Source of the DNA: Callorhinus ursinus
Taxonomy: Eukaryota; Chordata; Mammalia; Carnivora; Otariidae
Length of the DNA: 64,000 nt
Assembly (NCBI RefSeq): GCF_003265705.1
Contig: NW_020312788.1
Coordinates: 9,001,122 to 9,065,121, forward strand
Reading direction: 5' to 3'
The translations under genes and the position numbers were made by a program. The stretch's first letter is position 1, and each line of letters opens with the position of its first letter. Under the pieces are notes generated by a model. That model was not told where the DNA came from. It did no database searches and worked only from the letters and a program-made list of their open reading frames with translations. Shown piece after piece: positions 34,701 to 45,813 of this stretch.

Positions 34701-35419
34701 AGGCTCACAGGTTCCAGACTGCATGACCTTTCTATTTCCAGAAACCCCTAAAGATTGCATTTCCTGTCTTATAAAAGATAATCACAGGCATCTCTATGTC
34801 TCAGCATCTTCAGGGCTAGTGAAGAAAACATCAAAGAGCAGATCTGTCCATCAGTATCTATTTAAGCCATCAAGAAGATATCAAATCACATATATTGTTT
34901 ATCGTCTCCCCTTTGCAGTTACAAACACCCCGTATTAAGGGACGATGACACAGTTGTATTTGCTGAAGCTGCTAATGCTGTCTGAAAACAGTAAGCTTAC
35001 TGCTTGGAGCAATTCTGCATCATCCAAACAGAGAATGAGCCACATCCTTTAGGTTTCCCACTTCTGCTACTACAAAAATTTCACTTGCCAAAAAGAGTTT
35101 GATTTTGTCAATCCTTTAAAAAATAAGCAATGTTCTACTTAATTAAGTATCCAATATGTCTGCTGCAAATGCCATGTTAAAATATCAATTCTTAATTATT
35201 AGGCAGTTTTCTTCATACATGACTAAGCTTTAGTATAATGATTTAATAAGCAAATTGTACTCTCTTTTAAAGGAAACTTCCCTCCAAACCATATGTATCA
35301 TTATTCATCCAACCCATCAAAATTAGAAGTCCTTAAAAATGAAGAATTTTTATTCTGGCAATCTTTGAAAACTGTGTTTAACAGTTGACAAATAGGTAAA
35401 TGCATATTCACTTTTAATT
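31716..35419. other. 3.7 kb repeat-poor sequence
   Basis: I see no SINE, LINE, MIR, L2 or DNA transposon that I can name. A poly(T) run lies at 31770-31779 and an A-rich run near 33956-33980. Frames are at most 90 codons (31679-31951) and show no domain. It is the longest interval in the left half with nothing recognised. Confidence 0.5.
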
Positions 35420-35437
35420 CTCAAGAACTTCATTTTT

Positions 35438-35627
35438 TTAAAGATTTATTTATTTATTAGAGAAAGAGAGAGCTGGGGGGGTGCACAGAGGGAGAGAGAG
35501 AGTCTTTTATGTAGGCTCCATGCCAAGTGAGGAGCCCAACACAGGTGTCGATCCCATGGCCCTAAGATCACAACCTGAGCCAAAACCAAGAGTTAGACGC
35601 TTAACTGACTGCACCACCCAGGGGCCC
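35438..35627 (-). mobile_element. CAN SINE
   Basis: Antisense; tail 'aaagatttatttatttatta', head 'ctgcaccacccaggggcccc'. A perfect 18-bp duplication 'ctcaagaacttcattttt' lies at 35420-35437 and 35628-35645. Confidence 0.96.
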
Positions 35628-35645
35628 CTCAAGAACTTCATTTTT

Positions 35646-36334
35646 ATTTCATGTTCTTTAGACCAACACGCTTCAAATCAAAATATCTTTTATATTTTAA
35701 TATCTTCTTCTAAAGAGTTTCACATACACAATGTGCTATTGTCAAATTCCAAAACTGCATGGTTAAACATAGGAACGATACCTATGTAAGCTATTGGCAT
35801 TTTGATTGTGATTTTTCACTGCGTCTTATTTGTGTTCAGCAAGGTTCTTATAATGCTTTCTTTCACCACAACATAGTGGAATCATGAAATTTAAGATTGG
35901 TAAAGTAGTCTGATAACAAAGAAACAACATCCTCTAAAATTATAAATGGAAATATTTTCTTTACCATGTGACAAAAGATTGTGTTTTAGAAATAAAACAA
36001 AAAATAAGCTAAAATTATAATCAATTTAACTGAATTCAAAATTAGGACACCAAGTACAATGTATTATTATCCTAAAACAGCCTTCACATTATGTATAGCC
36101 TGAGTTAATGAACACTTTATTTATAGACCTACGAAAATTTGTTTATATACCTGTGAAATAAACTAAATGAAATTTAATGATAGCTTAAGTGCTTACAGAA
36201 AATGTTTTGGATCAATGTAGACTAATAACTCAGTTTAATTTCCCTTCTCCCACTCATGACATTGGATGAGCATAATATGTATTATTGTGGGGACTAGTCA
36301 AAATGAATCTTAAAGATTGGGCTTCTTTAAGAAG
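35646..36334. other. No recognised features
   Basis: AT-rich sequence, nothing identified. Confidence 0.45.
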
Positions 36335-36605
36335 CTGGAGGGTGGAGGAAAAGATGGGGGGATTGGGAGGAAAGGGGAGATGTTGGTCAAAGAGTAGAAA
36401 ATTCCAGTTAGAAGATAAATAAGTCCTGGGAATCTAATGTATAGCATAGTGATTATTGTTCATAATACAGTATTACATACTTGAAAGTTGCACCATGGTG
36501 GTAATTATTTTGCTACATATAAGTGTATCAAATCAACATGTTGTATACCTCAAACTTACACAATGCCATATGTCAATTATATCTCAATATATACGGGGAA
36601 AACAG
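36335..36605 (+). mobile_element. LINE-1 (L1M) 3' UTR
   Basis: 'agttagaagataaataagtc', 'ctgggaatctaatgtatagc', 'aatcaacatgttgtatacct' and 'gtcaattatatctcaatata', the typical sense L1M 3' end. Confidence 0.82.
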
Positions 36606-36924
36606 TTATCACATCTAAAAATATACATTTTTTGTAAAAAATAAAGACAGAAATTAGGCTTCTTTGATAGCCCGATCCACACTATTCCTTTAGAGAAGTT
36701 ACTGCCTCTAACTGCACAAGTCCAGACAAAGAATTTGGGATTTTGGTTCTATGTATACAATCACACACCTGGATGAAAATTATATGTCGGGAAACATGAT
36801 TTATCTGTGCAGTATTTCCTCTCTTGTCATCAAAATAGGAACTCATTCTTGAAGATCTATCTTCTCAATAAGATCCTCCTAAACTACATCATCTCCCGTT
36901 CTATATTCATTCCTTAATGTATAA

Positions 36925-37545
36925 AATATCAAACACCTTCTATGTGTCAGACACTGTATAGGTGCCATGACAACACAAAATATGCCATCACAAAAGCAGA
37001 TAATTAAACAAGTTTTAAACATGTTTTGTTATAACAGAAGAATTAGGAGGCCACATAAGAACAGTAATAGGGCATCCGACCCCAGTCTAGAGATCAGAAA
37101 GTATCTCCTTAAGCAAGTACTGTTGAAACTGAGAAGCAGGGTCACCTTCAAGGAATGGTAAATACAGGTGGTTGGACCACAAAGGGCAAGTGGGACAGAA
37201 GGGAGAGATAAGGCTAGAAGAATGAGCCAAAGTCCAAGCATGGGAAGCCTTAGAACTTAGAAGCCATTGAGCTTTATCCTTAGGGGAACGAGAAGCTATC
37301 AAACATAAACACTTCTTTAGTCTCACATTACCCTAGCTATGGCATAGAAACAAGTGTGTAAAACAAAACTGGAGGAAGAAAAACAAGTTATATAATTTGG
37401 GGCAGGGGATCATTATGGCCTGGACAAAAGTGGTAGCAGTAGAAATGGAAAGAAATTGAGAGATTCTAGATATGCTTTTTAGTTAAAAGGGATAAGATTA
37501 AGGGATTGAATGTGAAAAATGCAGGAGGAAGAAATGTAAGATTGG
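36925..37545 (-). mobile_element. L2-type LINE relic
   Basis: 'caaacaccttctatgtgtca', 'gacactgtataggtgccatg' mark the antisense L2 end. The following decayed sequence ('gcctggacaaaagtggtagc' near 37419, 'agattctagatatgcttttt' near 37460) resembles the layout at 25660-27080. Confidence 0.5.
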
Positions 37546-38410
37546 TCCCTAACCTCCTCTGTTTTTACAGGTTTCATTTTGACAATCAATATACTTTCAT
37601 CACATGCTCTGTTGTATTGTTATTTATCTTTTTCATTTGTATATGTCTGGTTTTTATAAAATAGAAAATTGTGAAAACACTCATTTTATTTTCCTTCTGT
37701 GTCTTCTCATAATGTGCATTACAAAGTTACTATAAATAACTAAATAAATGAGAAATAAACAGAACATTGAGCTTTTCTTTCACATATTTTGTCATAACAT
37801 GGATATAAACTTTGTTTTCATGGCCATTATTAGTTAGTATATATAATATAATTTTCTTCAGTGTTTTCTTGCCAACACACTTAATCTCTGCAATAAAAAT
37901 ATAAAATCTGGAAAAAAGCTCTTATATTCTCTACCACCCAGTTGGTGAAATTATTTAACTGGAAAAGTTATGTATTCATAATTCATTACTTGACCCACTT
38001 GATAATAATTTAGCATGGACTAACCACTTAAAACTAATAGATACCCATTTTTTAGATGACCATTGCTCTGTGAAAAAAATTATTCATACAATGTTCTACT
38101 CTTAGCAGTGTTCTAAAGGTATTCTTGTAATAGTAAGACACAATGCTTCTACATTTTCCCTAAGAAATCTCTCTAACAAAGGTTTGATAAAAGGGATGAA
38201 GACCAGCCAAAGCATAACAAAGGAACCCCTTGGTCTGAATGAAGAAAGAACCAAAACAAACAGTGAAAAGCATAAATCAAAAGTAACTTTATGTAGTTAA
38301 TGATTTGTTGAGTATCAGACTATACCAAATAATAAAGGATCAGCATCTTACAAACAGCAAGAGCTTTACAATAATTAACACATATTTAGCTTCTATTTTT
38401 CACCTTTCGG
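37546..38410. other. No recognised features
   Basis: AT-rich sequence, nothing identified. Confidence 0.45.
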
Positions 38411-38411
38411 G

Positions 38412-38545
38412 GACCATGTGATCCAACGCCCTCATTTTCCAGATAAGGTAACTGAAATTTAGAGAAATAAAGTGGCTTGTCCAAGGTCAGTTAATAGCAG
38501 AACCAAGGCCAGAATTCAGAATTCCTGTCTCCTAGTTTCACATTT
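38412..38545 (-). mobile_element. MIR-like relic
   Basis: 'cattttccagataaggtaac', 'agtggcttgtccaaggtcag', 'ccagaattcagaattcctgt' match the antisense MIR core. Confidence 0.65.
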
Positions 38546-39470
38546 TCCACAATAAAATCACTGTCTTTCAGTTATATCTTTGTAGTAATATACTTTATCT
38601 TCATTAATTAAAATAACTTCCATTTTAATATTGTTTCATATATTTTTGATATATAGTTGTGAAACAGTAAATACTTCAGAAACATATCCATAAGAATCAA
38701 GTTTTTTATATTAAAGTTTATTTTATCATAAAGCATCTATTTTTTATTTTTATTTAGATAACTTATTTCAAAGAATACCTCTGAAAAACTTAAGTAATTC
38801 ACTTTGTTTAAATACCACTGCTTTAAAAAGTGTTAATTAGTTCATCTTTTCAAAGAAACTTGGCAAAGTGTGTTAAGGCCCTTAAAAATATTTAATCTTT
38901 TCCAGTATATCCAGTTTAGAGAATTTGTCCAAAGTAAAAAATGCAGATTAAGGTTTATGCACAAAGATGTTTGGTGCCACATTATAATAGAAGAAGAAAA
39001 AACAGGAATATAAGAAAAAAGGTAAATTATCATATAACAAAAATGAAATGCCATGTAACCACTGAATATTATGAATGAAAGATGTTAATGACAGAGGAAA
39101 ATGTAGATCATGGAATATAAAACAAGACTCCAGATATATTTATGTGGTACAATTACAACTATGTAAATATACACTGAAAAAATAGATGAAAAAGTGAAGT
39201 TTAAAAGACAGGCCCCAATACGACTCATTTTACAAATATATACACCAGAGTTCAAGTTTTTTCTAATAAAAAATAGGGAAAAGTTTCTGAAAGGGATTTT
39301 AAAGTTGAACAGCTACTCTTGTTTCTCATGTGCTCCCTCTTAACACTAAAATTATGCCTCAAATTTCAGTCTTCCTAATGTTTTACTCATATTTCTGCTC
39401 TACTTTAATGAAAATTTTCAAATCTCTTTCTATTAGATTATCTATACTTTAAAAATCATTCTTGAGGGGA
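38546..39470. other. No recognised features
   Basis: AT-rich. 38880-39060 weakly resembles antisense or sense LINE-1 remnants, but I cannot support a call. Confidence 0.4.
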
Positions 39471-39659
39471 GGGGTGCCTGGGTGGCTCAGTCAGTTAAGC
39501 ATCCAACTCTTGATTTTGGCTCATGTCATGATCTCAGAGTCATGAGATGGAGCCCCACAGTGGACTCCTCATTGGGTGTGGAGCCTGCTTAAGATTCTTT
39601 CCCTCACCCTTTGCTCCTCCCCCACTCATTCTAACTCTCTATCTCTCTAGAAAAAAAAC
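39471..39659 (+). mobile_element. CAN SINE
   Basis: Head 'ggggtgcctgggtggctcag', body with 'ggagcctgcttaagattctt'. The tail 'tctagaaaaaaaac' lacks the usual AAAT units. No duplication is visible. Confidence 0.92.
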
Positions 39660-39814
39660 TATTGATGTGCCTTGCATATCATTTATTATTATACATGCAT
39701 GTGACTGTTTACTTTCACACTATTTCTTTTGGGTTAATGCTGGAACAGACTGTTTCTGGCAAATCAGATCTCACACCAACTTCAATGTTATATGAAAAAA
39801 AAATGAAAAATTAT

Positions 39815-40155
39815 TTTCTATAACAATGTTTAATGGCTAAATGGTATTCTATCAAATAGAGGTACATACTTGAACAAATCCCTATTCTTAGACATTTCAG
39901 GTTTTTTTTCCCATTTTCAAATATTATAAATAATAGCATAATAAGCATCTTTCTGGAAACAGCCTTATACATATCCTCTATTTCCTTAAGATAAATTACA
40001 GTAAGTAAACTTACTGTATCAAAGAATATAAACATTTTTGAAGTTTTGGATAAAAAATGCCAAATTACCTTCCATAAGGATTAAATCCATTTACATTCTC
40101 CAACAAAAATATCTTATTTCCTCATTGCCTTGCCAGAACTGGGTATTATCACATA
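39815..40155 (-). mobile_element. Old LINE-1 (L1M) ORF2 end
   Basis: Antisense: 'ttaatggctaaatggtattc', 'attataaataatagcataat', 'atgccaaattaccttccata', 'ccagaactgggtattatcac', in the order of an L1M ORF2 3' end. Confidence 0.7.
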
Positions 40156-40443
40156 AACTTTATGTAGAATAATAGTCTCGATATGTTAATATCAAAATAA
40201 CAGAAAACTGGGCATTCATTAAGACAAAAGCTGAAATTAAGGATAATTAAACAAAATACAGTTTTGTTTATACATTTTCTAACAACAATAACAAAAACCT
40301 AGAAAAAATAAGCTTCCCTGTTTCTATACATATACACAAAGATTTAACACTGGTCCCTAAGGAACATATCCAATGACTGTAAAGCAAAAACAATAACCTT
40401 AGAATAAATGGTACTAAAATATGGCAAAGCTAACTAATTAAGA
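40156..40443. other. No recognised features
   Basis: AT-rich sequence, nothing identified. Confidence 0.4.
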
Positions 40444-40559
40444 ACCAGTGCAGCATAGGAAAAAATTAAAATTAAAAATATAAATAAAAACCAGTGCAGC
40501 ATAGGAAAAAATAAAAATTAAAAAAATAAATAAAAACCAATGCAGCATAGAGAATATAG
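40444..40559 (+). repeat. 46-bp tandem repeat, about 2.5 units
   Basis: Units at 40444-40489 and 40490-40535, followed by a partial third from 40536. Each starts 'accagtgcagcatagg' (third 'accaatgcagcatag') and then has an A-rich stretch that looks like a retroposon tail. The third start continues into a LINE-1 3' UTR. Confidence 0.92.
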
Positions 40560-40725
40560 TCGATAGTACCATAATAACTTTTTGTGGTGACAATGGTAAC
40601 CACACTTATCATGGTGAGCACTGTGTAACACATAGAATTGTCAAATCACTATGTTGTACACCTGAAACTAATATAACATTTTATGTCAACTATACTTCAA
40701 TTTTAAAAATGCAATTATAAATAGG
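40540..40725 (+). mobile_element. LINE-1 3' UTR fragment
   Basis: 'gcatagagaatatagtcgat', 'gtcaaatcactatgttgtac', 'acctgaaactaatataacat', 'tatgtcaactatacttcaat': L1MA-type 3' end, similar to the end of 12918-14550. Confidence 0.85.
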
Positions 40726-41245
40726 AAATTAGTCTTTATTTTTTCTCTGTGACGTCTATAGAATAAATGAATCTAGAGAGGAAGAATCATTCACCCAGTG
40801 CAATGCTATTGCACTCTTCCAAAATATGACACACAAACATACAAACAGAAAGATGGATTTTTGTGGCCTTAGGAAATCTTTCAAATGGTTATTAAATATA
40901 CCTTTAACCAAGAAACCACTCAGGAGAAGTGAAAATACTATGTGTAAAGACAAATTTTATGTGTGTGTAAACTTATTCTCTCCAAGCATCATTTATTCCA
41001 GGCCTAAGTAAATGGGGGGGGGGAACATAAATAAAAATTCACAATGTGCTTGATCTTTAAAAGATTTCACTGTTTAAAAAAATCAATAAAATAATGATCT
41101 TTTGAGTGAAATTTTCTAATAGATTTACCCATTATTAAAATGTAATTTTGTTAATACTACAATTGTATATAAAGGGACAGTTACAAAAAATTGAAGACAG
41201 ACTGTCCTTTTTAATTTCAATGTAGACTGGGTCAAAGGCCATAAA
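40726..41245. other. No recognised features
   Basis: AT-rich; contains a G9 run at 41014-41022. Nothing identified. Confidence 0.4.
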
Positions 41246-41260
41246 TAAATACGATTTTTT

Positions 41261-43340
41261 AAAGATTTATTTATTTTACACCAAAAACCTTAAGATACCT
41301 AGGAATAAACCTAACCAAAGAGGCAAAGCATCTGTACTCAAAAAATCACAGAACACTCATGAAAGAAATTGAAGAAGACACAAAGAAATGGAAAAGCGTT
41401 CCATGCTCATGGATTGGAAGAACAAATACTATTAAAATGTCTACACTACCTAGAGCAATCTATAGATTCAATGCAATCCCTATCAAAATACCTCCCACTT
41501 TTTTTCACAGATCTGGAACAAATAATCCTAAAATTTGTATGGAACCAGAAAAGACCCCGAATAGCCAGAGAAATGTTGAAAAAGAAAACCAAAGCTGGTG
41601 GCATCACAATTCTGGACTTCAAGGTATATTACAAAGCTGTAATCATCAAGACAGTATGGTACTGGCACAAAGACAGACACACAGATCAATGGAACACAAT
41701 AGAGAGCCCAGAAATGGACTTCCAACTCTATGGTCAACTAATCTCTGACAAAGCAGGAAAGAATGTCCAGTGGAAAAAAGAGAGACTCTTCAACAAATGG
41801 TGTTGGGAAAATTGGACAGCTACATGCAGAAGAATGAAACTGGACCATTTCCTTACACCACACACAAAAATAAGACTCAAAATAGATGAAAGACCTCAAT
41901 GTGAGACAGGAATTGATCAAAATCCTAGAGGAGAACACAGGCAGCAACCTCTTCGACCTTGGTCTCAGCAACTTCTTGCTAGACATGTCTCCAAAGGCAA
42001 GGGTAGAAAGGGCAAAAATGAACTATTGGGACTTCAAGATAAAATGCTTTTGCACAGCAAAGGAAACAGTCGACAAAACTAAAAGACAACTGACAGAATG
42101 CGAGAAGATATCTGCAAATGTCTTATCAGATAAAGGGCTAGTATCCAAAATCTATAAAGAATTTATCAAATTCAACACCCAAAGAACAAATAATCTAATC
42201 AAGAAATGGGCAGTAGACATGAACAGACATTCCTCCAAAGACATACAAATGGCCAACAGACACATGAAAAAATGCTCAACATCACTCAGCATCAGGGTAA
42301 TACAAATCAAAGCCACAATGAGATACCACCTGACACAGGGCAGAATAGCTAAAATTAACCATTCGGGAAACGACAGATGTTGGTGAGGATGTGGAGAAAA
42401 GGGAAATTTCTTACACTGTTGGTGGGAATGTAAGCTGGTGCAGCCACTCTAGAAAACAGTATGGAGGTTCCTCAAAAATTTTGAAAATAGAGCTACACTA
42501 CAACCCAGCACTACTAGGTATTTACCCCAAAGATACAAATGTAGTGATCTGAAAGGGCACCTGCACCCCAATGTTTATAGCAGCAATGTCCACAATCGCC
42601 AAACTATGGAAAGAGCCCAGATGTCCATTGACCAATAAATGGATAAAGAAGATGTGATATATATGTGTGTGTGTGTGTGTATATGTATGTGTATATATAT
42701 ATATAAAATATATAATATATAATGCATAATGGAATACTACTCAGTCATCAAAAAAATGAAATCTTGCCATTTGCAACAATGTGGATAGAACTACAGTGTA
42801 TTATGCTAAGCAAAATAAGTCAATCAGAGAAAGACAATTATCATATGATTTCACTCATATGTGGAATTTAAGAAACAAAACAGAGTTTAGAGGAAGGGAG
42901 GGAAAAATAAAACAAGACATAATCAGAGAGGGAGATAAACCATAAGAAACTCTTAACCATAAGAAACAAACAGGGTTGCTGGAGGGTTGCTGGACGGTGG
43001 AGGGATAGGGTAAAAGGGTGATGGGCATTAAGGAGGGCACATGATGTAATGAGCACTGGGTGTTATATACAACTGATGAATCACTGAATTCTACCTCTGA
43101 AACAAATAATACACTATATGTTAATTAATTGAATTTAAATTTTTATTATTTTAAAGAGAAAGAGACAGAGCGTGTGTGTGTAGGTGTGAGTGTGGGAGAG
43201 GCAGAGAGAGAAAATCTTTAAGCAGACTCCCCGCTGAGCATGGAGTCTGACAGGAAACTCAGTCTCACAACCCATTACACCATGACCTGAACTGAAACCA
43301 AGAGTTGGGCGCTCAACTGACTGAGCCACCCAGGTGGCCC
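41261..43340 (-). mobile_element. CAN SINE split by a LINE-1
   Basis: The last bases of an antisense SINE tail ('aaagatttatttatttta') are at 41261-41278. The remaining SINE runs from about 43139 to 43340, with head 'ctgagccacccaggtggccc'. The SINE duplication is 'taaatacgattttt' at 41246-41259 and 'taaatacaattttt' at 43341-43354. The LINE-1 at 41279-43138 landed in its A-rich tail, and 'ttattattttaaag' follows the LINE-1. Confidence 0.87.
41279..43138 (+). mobile_element. Carnivoran LINE-1, ORF2 C-terminus and 3' UTR
   Basis: 5'-truncated L1 in sense orientation. Broken frames give '[19 protein letters not shown]', '[20 protein letters not shown]', then '[18 protein letters not shown]'. At least two frame changes break it. 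A (TG/TA)n run lies at 42658-42722. The 3' UTR ends 'gttaattaattgaatttaaa' at about 43138. It corresponds to 62760-64000 of the LINE-1 at the right edge. Confidence 0.93.
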
Positions 43341-43432
43341 TAAATACAATTTTTAACAGCAAAAAAAAAAAAATACTGAAAAAAATTAAAACAGCTTACA
43401 GCTCACCCTTTATTTGTCTAAAGGACACATAG

Positions 43433-43662
43433 GTTTGTGTTTAAAAGCACATGCTATAGAAACAGACTATGAAGTTCAAATCCTGTTTCTATAACCTTGG
43501 GTTCTCTATGTACTCTCTGCCTCATTCTTTATATGTAAAATAATGTATATCCTCCTAGGGTTGTTGCAAGAATTATTTGTGATTAATATATGTGAGGCAG
43601 TTAAAACAGTGCCTGGCACAGACTAATTGCTGAATAAATCTTTGCTCTTATTCTAAGAAAGC
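43433..43662 (+). mobile_element. MIR SINE relic
   Basis: 'gtttaaaagcacatgctata', 'tgaagttcaaatcctgtttc', 'cctagggttgttgcaagaat', 'acagtgcctggcacagacta': near full-length MIR. Confidence 0.88.
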
Positions 43663-43864
43663 TGGCTTGTTTTAGTATTCCCTTTCTCCCCCCAAAAAAG
43701 ACAAGAAAGTAAAGAAAAAATGGTATAAGATCATGAAACAATCAGTAGTATATACATAACTGAGTAGAGTTTTCAAGACCTGAAAATGGCAATGCAGACA
43801 CTTCAGATAACTATGTAGACACAGAAGAATGTTTTTTTTTTAATTCGGGATATGACACAAATTT

Positions 43865-44065
43865 TATACTATACCAGCTTGGGAGTCAGACAAACTTTGA
43901 TTAAATCTTTAATTCACCAATTAGTGACCATGAGCAAGTTGCTTAAGCTCCTAGCCTCAGTTTTCTCATCTGCAAAATATAGTTAATAATGTTATCAATC
44001 TCATAAAATTGTTTGTAAGGTTAAATAAGAAAATATGTATAAGGCAATTAGCATAGTCTACCAAT
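43865..44065 (+). mobile_element. MIR SINE relic
   Basis: 'gggagtcagacaaactttga', 'tgagcaagttgcttaagctc', 'cctcagttttctcatctgca', 'aaggttaaataagaaaatat'. Second sense MIR within 700 bp. Confidence 0.87.
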
Positions 44066-44379
44066 ATAAAAGATCAAGACAGGGGAAAGAAGAATCAATG
44101 AATCACTGAGAAAGTTGATAAGCTAAAGTTAGGGGTAAAGTACATAATAGAATATAACAAGTTCCTTTCCCCTTACCATATCCAGTGGCCATTTCTCTAC
44201 CCTCATTATTCTCAATTTTGGCAACATTTGCCTCACAATCCTGGCAGAGGGTAATTACTAAATAAATGCAATCGATATGTTAATGACCAAATTTGGTAGT
44301 TACCAAATCCAGCAACTTCTTTTAGTCTTTATTATTATTTTCAACCTATCTAAAATTACTGTTACTACCTAGTCAAAAA

Positions 44380-45117
44380 CGCTTTACAAATGTCCTACTC
44401 TAGCATTTTATGATCTCTATGGTCTCATGCTGCCAGATCTTTCCAATCTTAACAGTCTTCTCTATTAGTTGTCTGCTACTCTATTACATCCAGTGGCTCA
44501 CCATTCCCAGTGATCATTCTGTACTTGAAAGCCTTTAGCTTTGCTTGTCCCTCTAAGTACAGATCTTGGTTCAGATCTCGGTGCTGTCATTTTTTAACTG
44601 TGGCATATTTTACAACTTATAATACTTATGTGGACCTCCATTTCCTTATTAGTACAGTGGAGATAACAAGAGTACCTATCTACGTAGTGTTCTCTGAGGA
44701 TTAGAGGAATTAAAAACATATAGTGCTTAATTCACTCAGTGCCTACCTACAACATAGTACTTAACAACTGCTGTTGCTGTCGTTGAAATGCATGCTTTTT
44801 CCTTCATTCCATAGATCTAGATCTTACCTATTGATCAAAGTTTAGGAAAACACATCGCCCATGAAGCCTTCCCTGTTCACATGCTTTTGGTCTTACCTCT
44901 CTCTCAGCTCTTGAATTCTCAACTTTCCTTCCTGACTTCTCTGAAGCATTTGCGCTTTCTTTTAGAGTTATGTATGGCCTTATTTTATCTCTCATTCTCA
45001 ATTATTAAGCTCCTTAAAACAAAAATCTGTGTATGATTCATTTTCATATTACACTTAATATAGTTCCCTGACTTAATATGTACTTGAAAATATTTATAGA
45101 ATCAGTGAAAGAATGAA
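44380..45117 (+). mobile_element. L2 LINE relic split by a MIR
   Basis: 'tgtacttgaaagcctttagc' leads to 44555. After a MIR, 'cccatgaagccttccctgtt' and 'ttattaagctccttaaaaca' continue to a 3' end near 45117. The first part is less certain. Confidence 0.6.
44555..44790 (+). mobile_element. MIR SINE relic
   Basis: 'ggttcagatctcggtgctgt', 'ccatttccttattagtacag', 'gaggattagaggaattaaaa', 'cagtgcctacctacaacata' in MIR order. Confidence 0.8.
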
Positions 45118-45464
45118 GTCTAATTGTCATTTTTCAGACCACTAAAATACACCTATTTGGGGATGGTTGTTTCAAAACTGGTACTCTTGTGGCAAATAGA
45201 AGAACAGTTTCAAAGATGACTCAAACAAGGGAAATATGATAAATGGCAGCCATGATATTTGCTGTCACCAAATATTTGTTCTGTTAAATTCTAGTTCTCT
45301 TTAGTGCTTATGGGTTGGGAAGGCAGAAGTTAGCCTTTAAAGAAGCTCTTTTTTTTTTTTAATTTAATGAAAACATGTTCCATAAGCCTGACTATAAATA
45401 GAGCCATAATAATCTTTTAAATTTCAATTACTGGAAACATATTCTATAAAAATATTCTAATGAA
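45118..45464. other. No recognised features
   Basis: Contains a T11 run at 45350-45360. Nothing identified. Confidence 0.4.
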
Positions 45465-45560
45465 TGAGAGCACAAAGATATAAAGGCAATGACATTTATG
45501 GCAACAGTATTTATAATAGCAAAATACTGGGAAAACTCTAAATGTTAATAAATGTTTTGT
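45465..45560 (+). mobile_element. Old LINE-1 ORF2 fragment
   Basis: 'gcaacagtatttataatagc' and 'aaaatactgggaaaactcta', 'aatgttaataaatg' match the conserved ORF2-end block. Short. Confidence 0.6.
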
Positions 45561-45580
45561 TAAACATAAACGTAGTTTTA

Positions 45581-45796
45581 GGGGCACCTGGATAGCTCAG
45601 TTGGTCAAGTATCCGACTTTTGATGTTGACTCAGGTCATGATCTCAAGGTCATGATATCGAACCCCACATCAGGCTCCATGCTCTGTGGGGAGTCTGCTT
45701 GAGATTCTTTCCCTCTCCCTCTAGCCTGCCCCTCCCCCTGCGCACATCCTCTCTCTCTCACAAATAAATAAATAAATGTTTAAAAAAAATAAAATT
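45581..45796 (+). mobile_element. CAN SINE
   Basis: Head 'ggggcacctggatagctcag', tail '(aaat)n gtttaaaaaaaataaaa'. Imperfect duplication 'taaacataaacgtagtttta' (45561-45580) against 'taacataaatggtttta' (about 45797-45813). Confidence 0.94.
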
Positions 45797-45813
45797 TAAC
45801 ATAAATGGTTTTA

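Noticed and set aside
38880..39060. Possible LINE-1 remnant
   Set aside because: The similarity was too weak to place in any LINE-1 region by eye.
40444..40559. CRISPR-like array
   Set aside because: Only two and a half direct units with A-rich low-complexity spacers in a mammalian genome; no spacer diversity.
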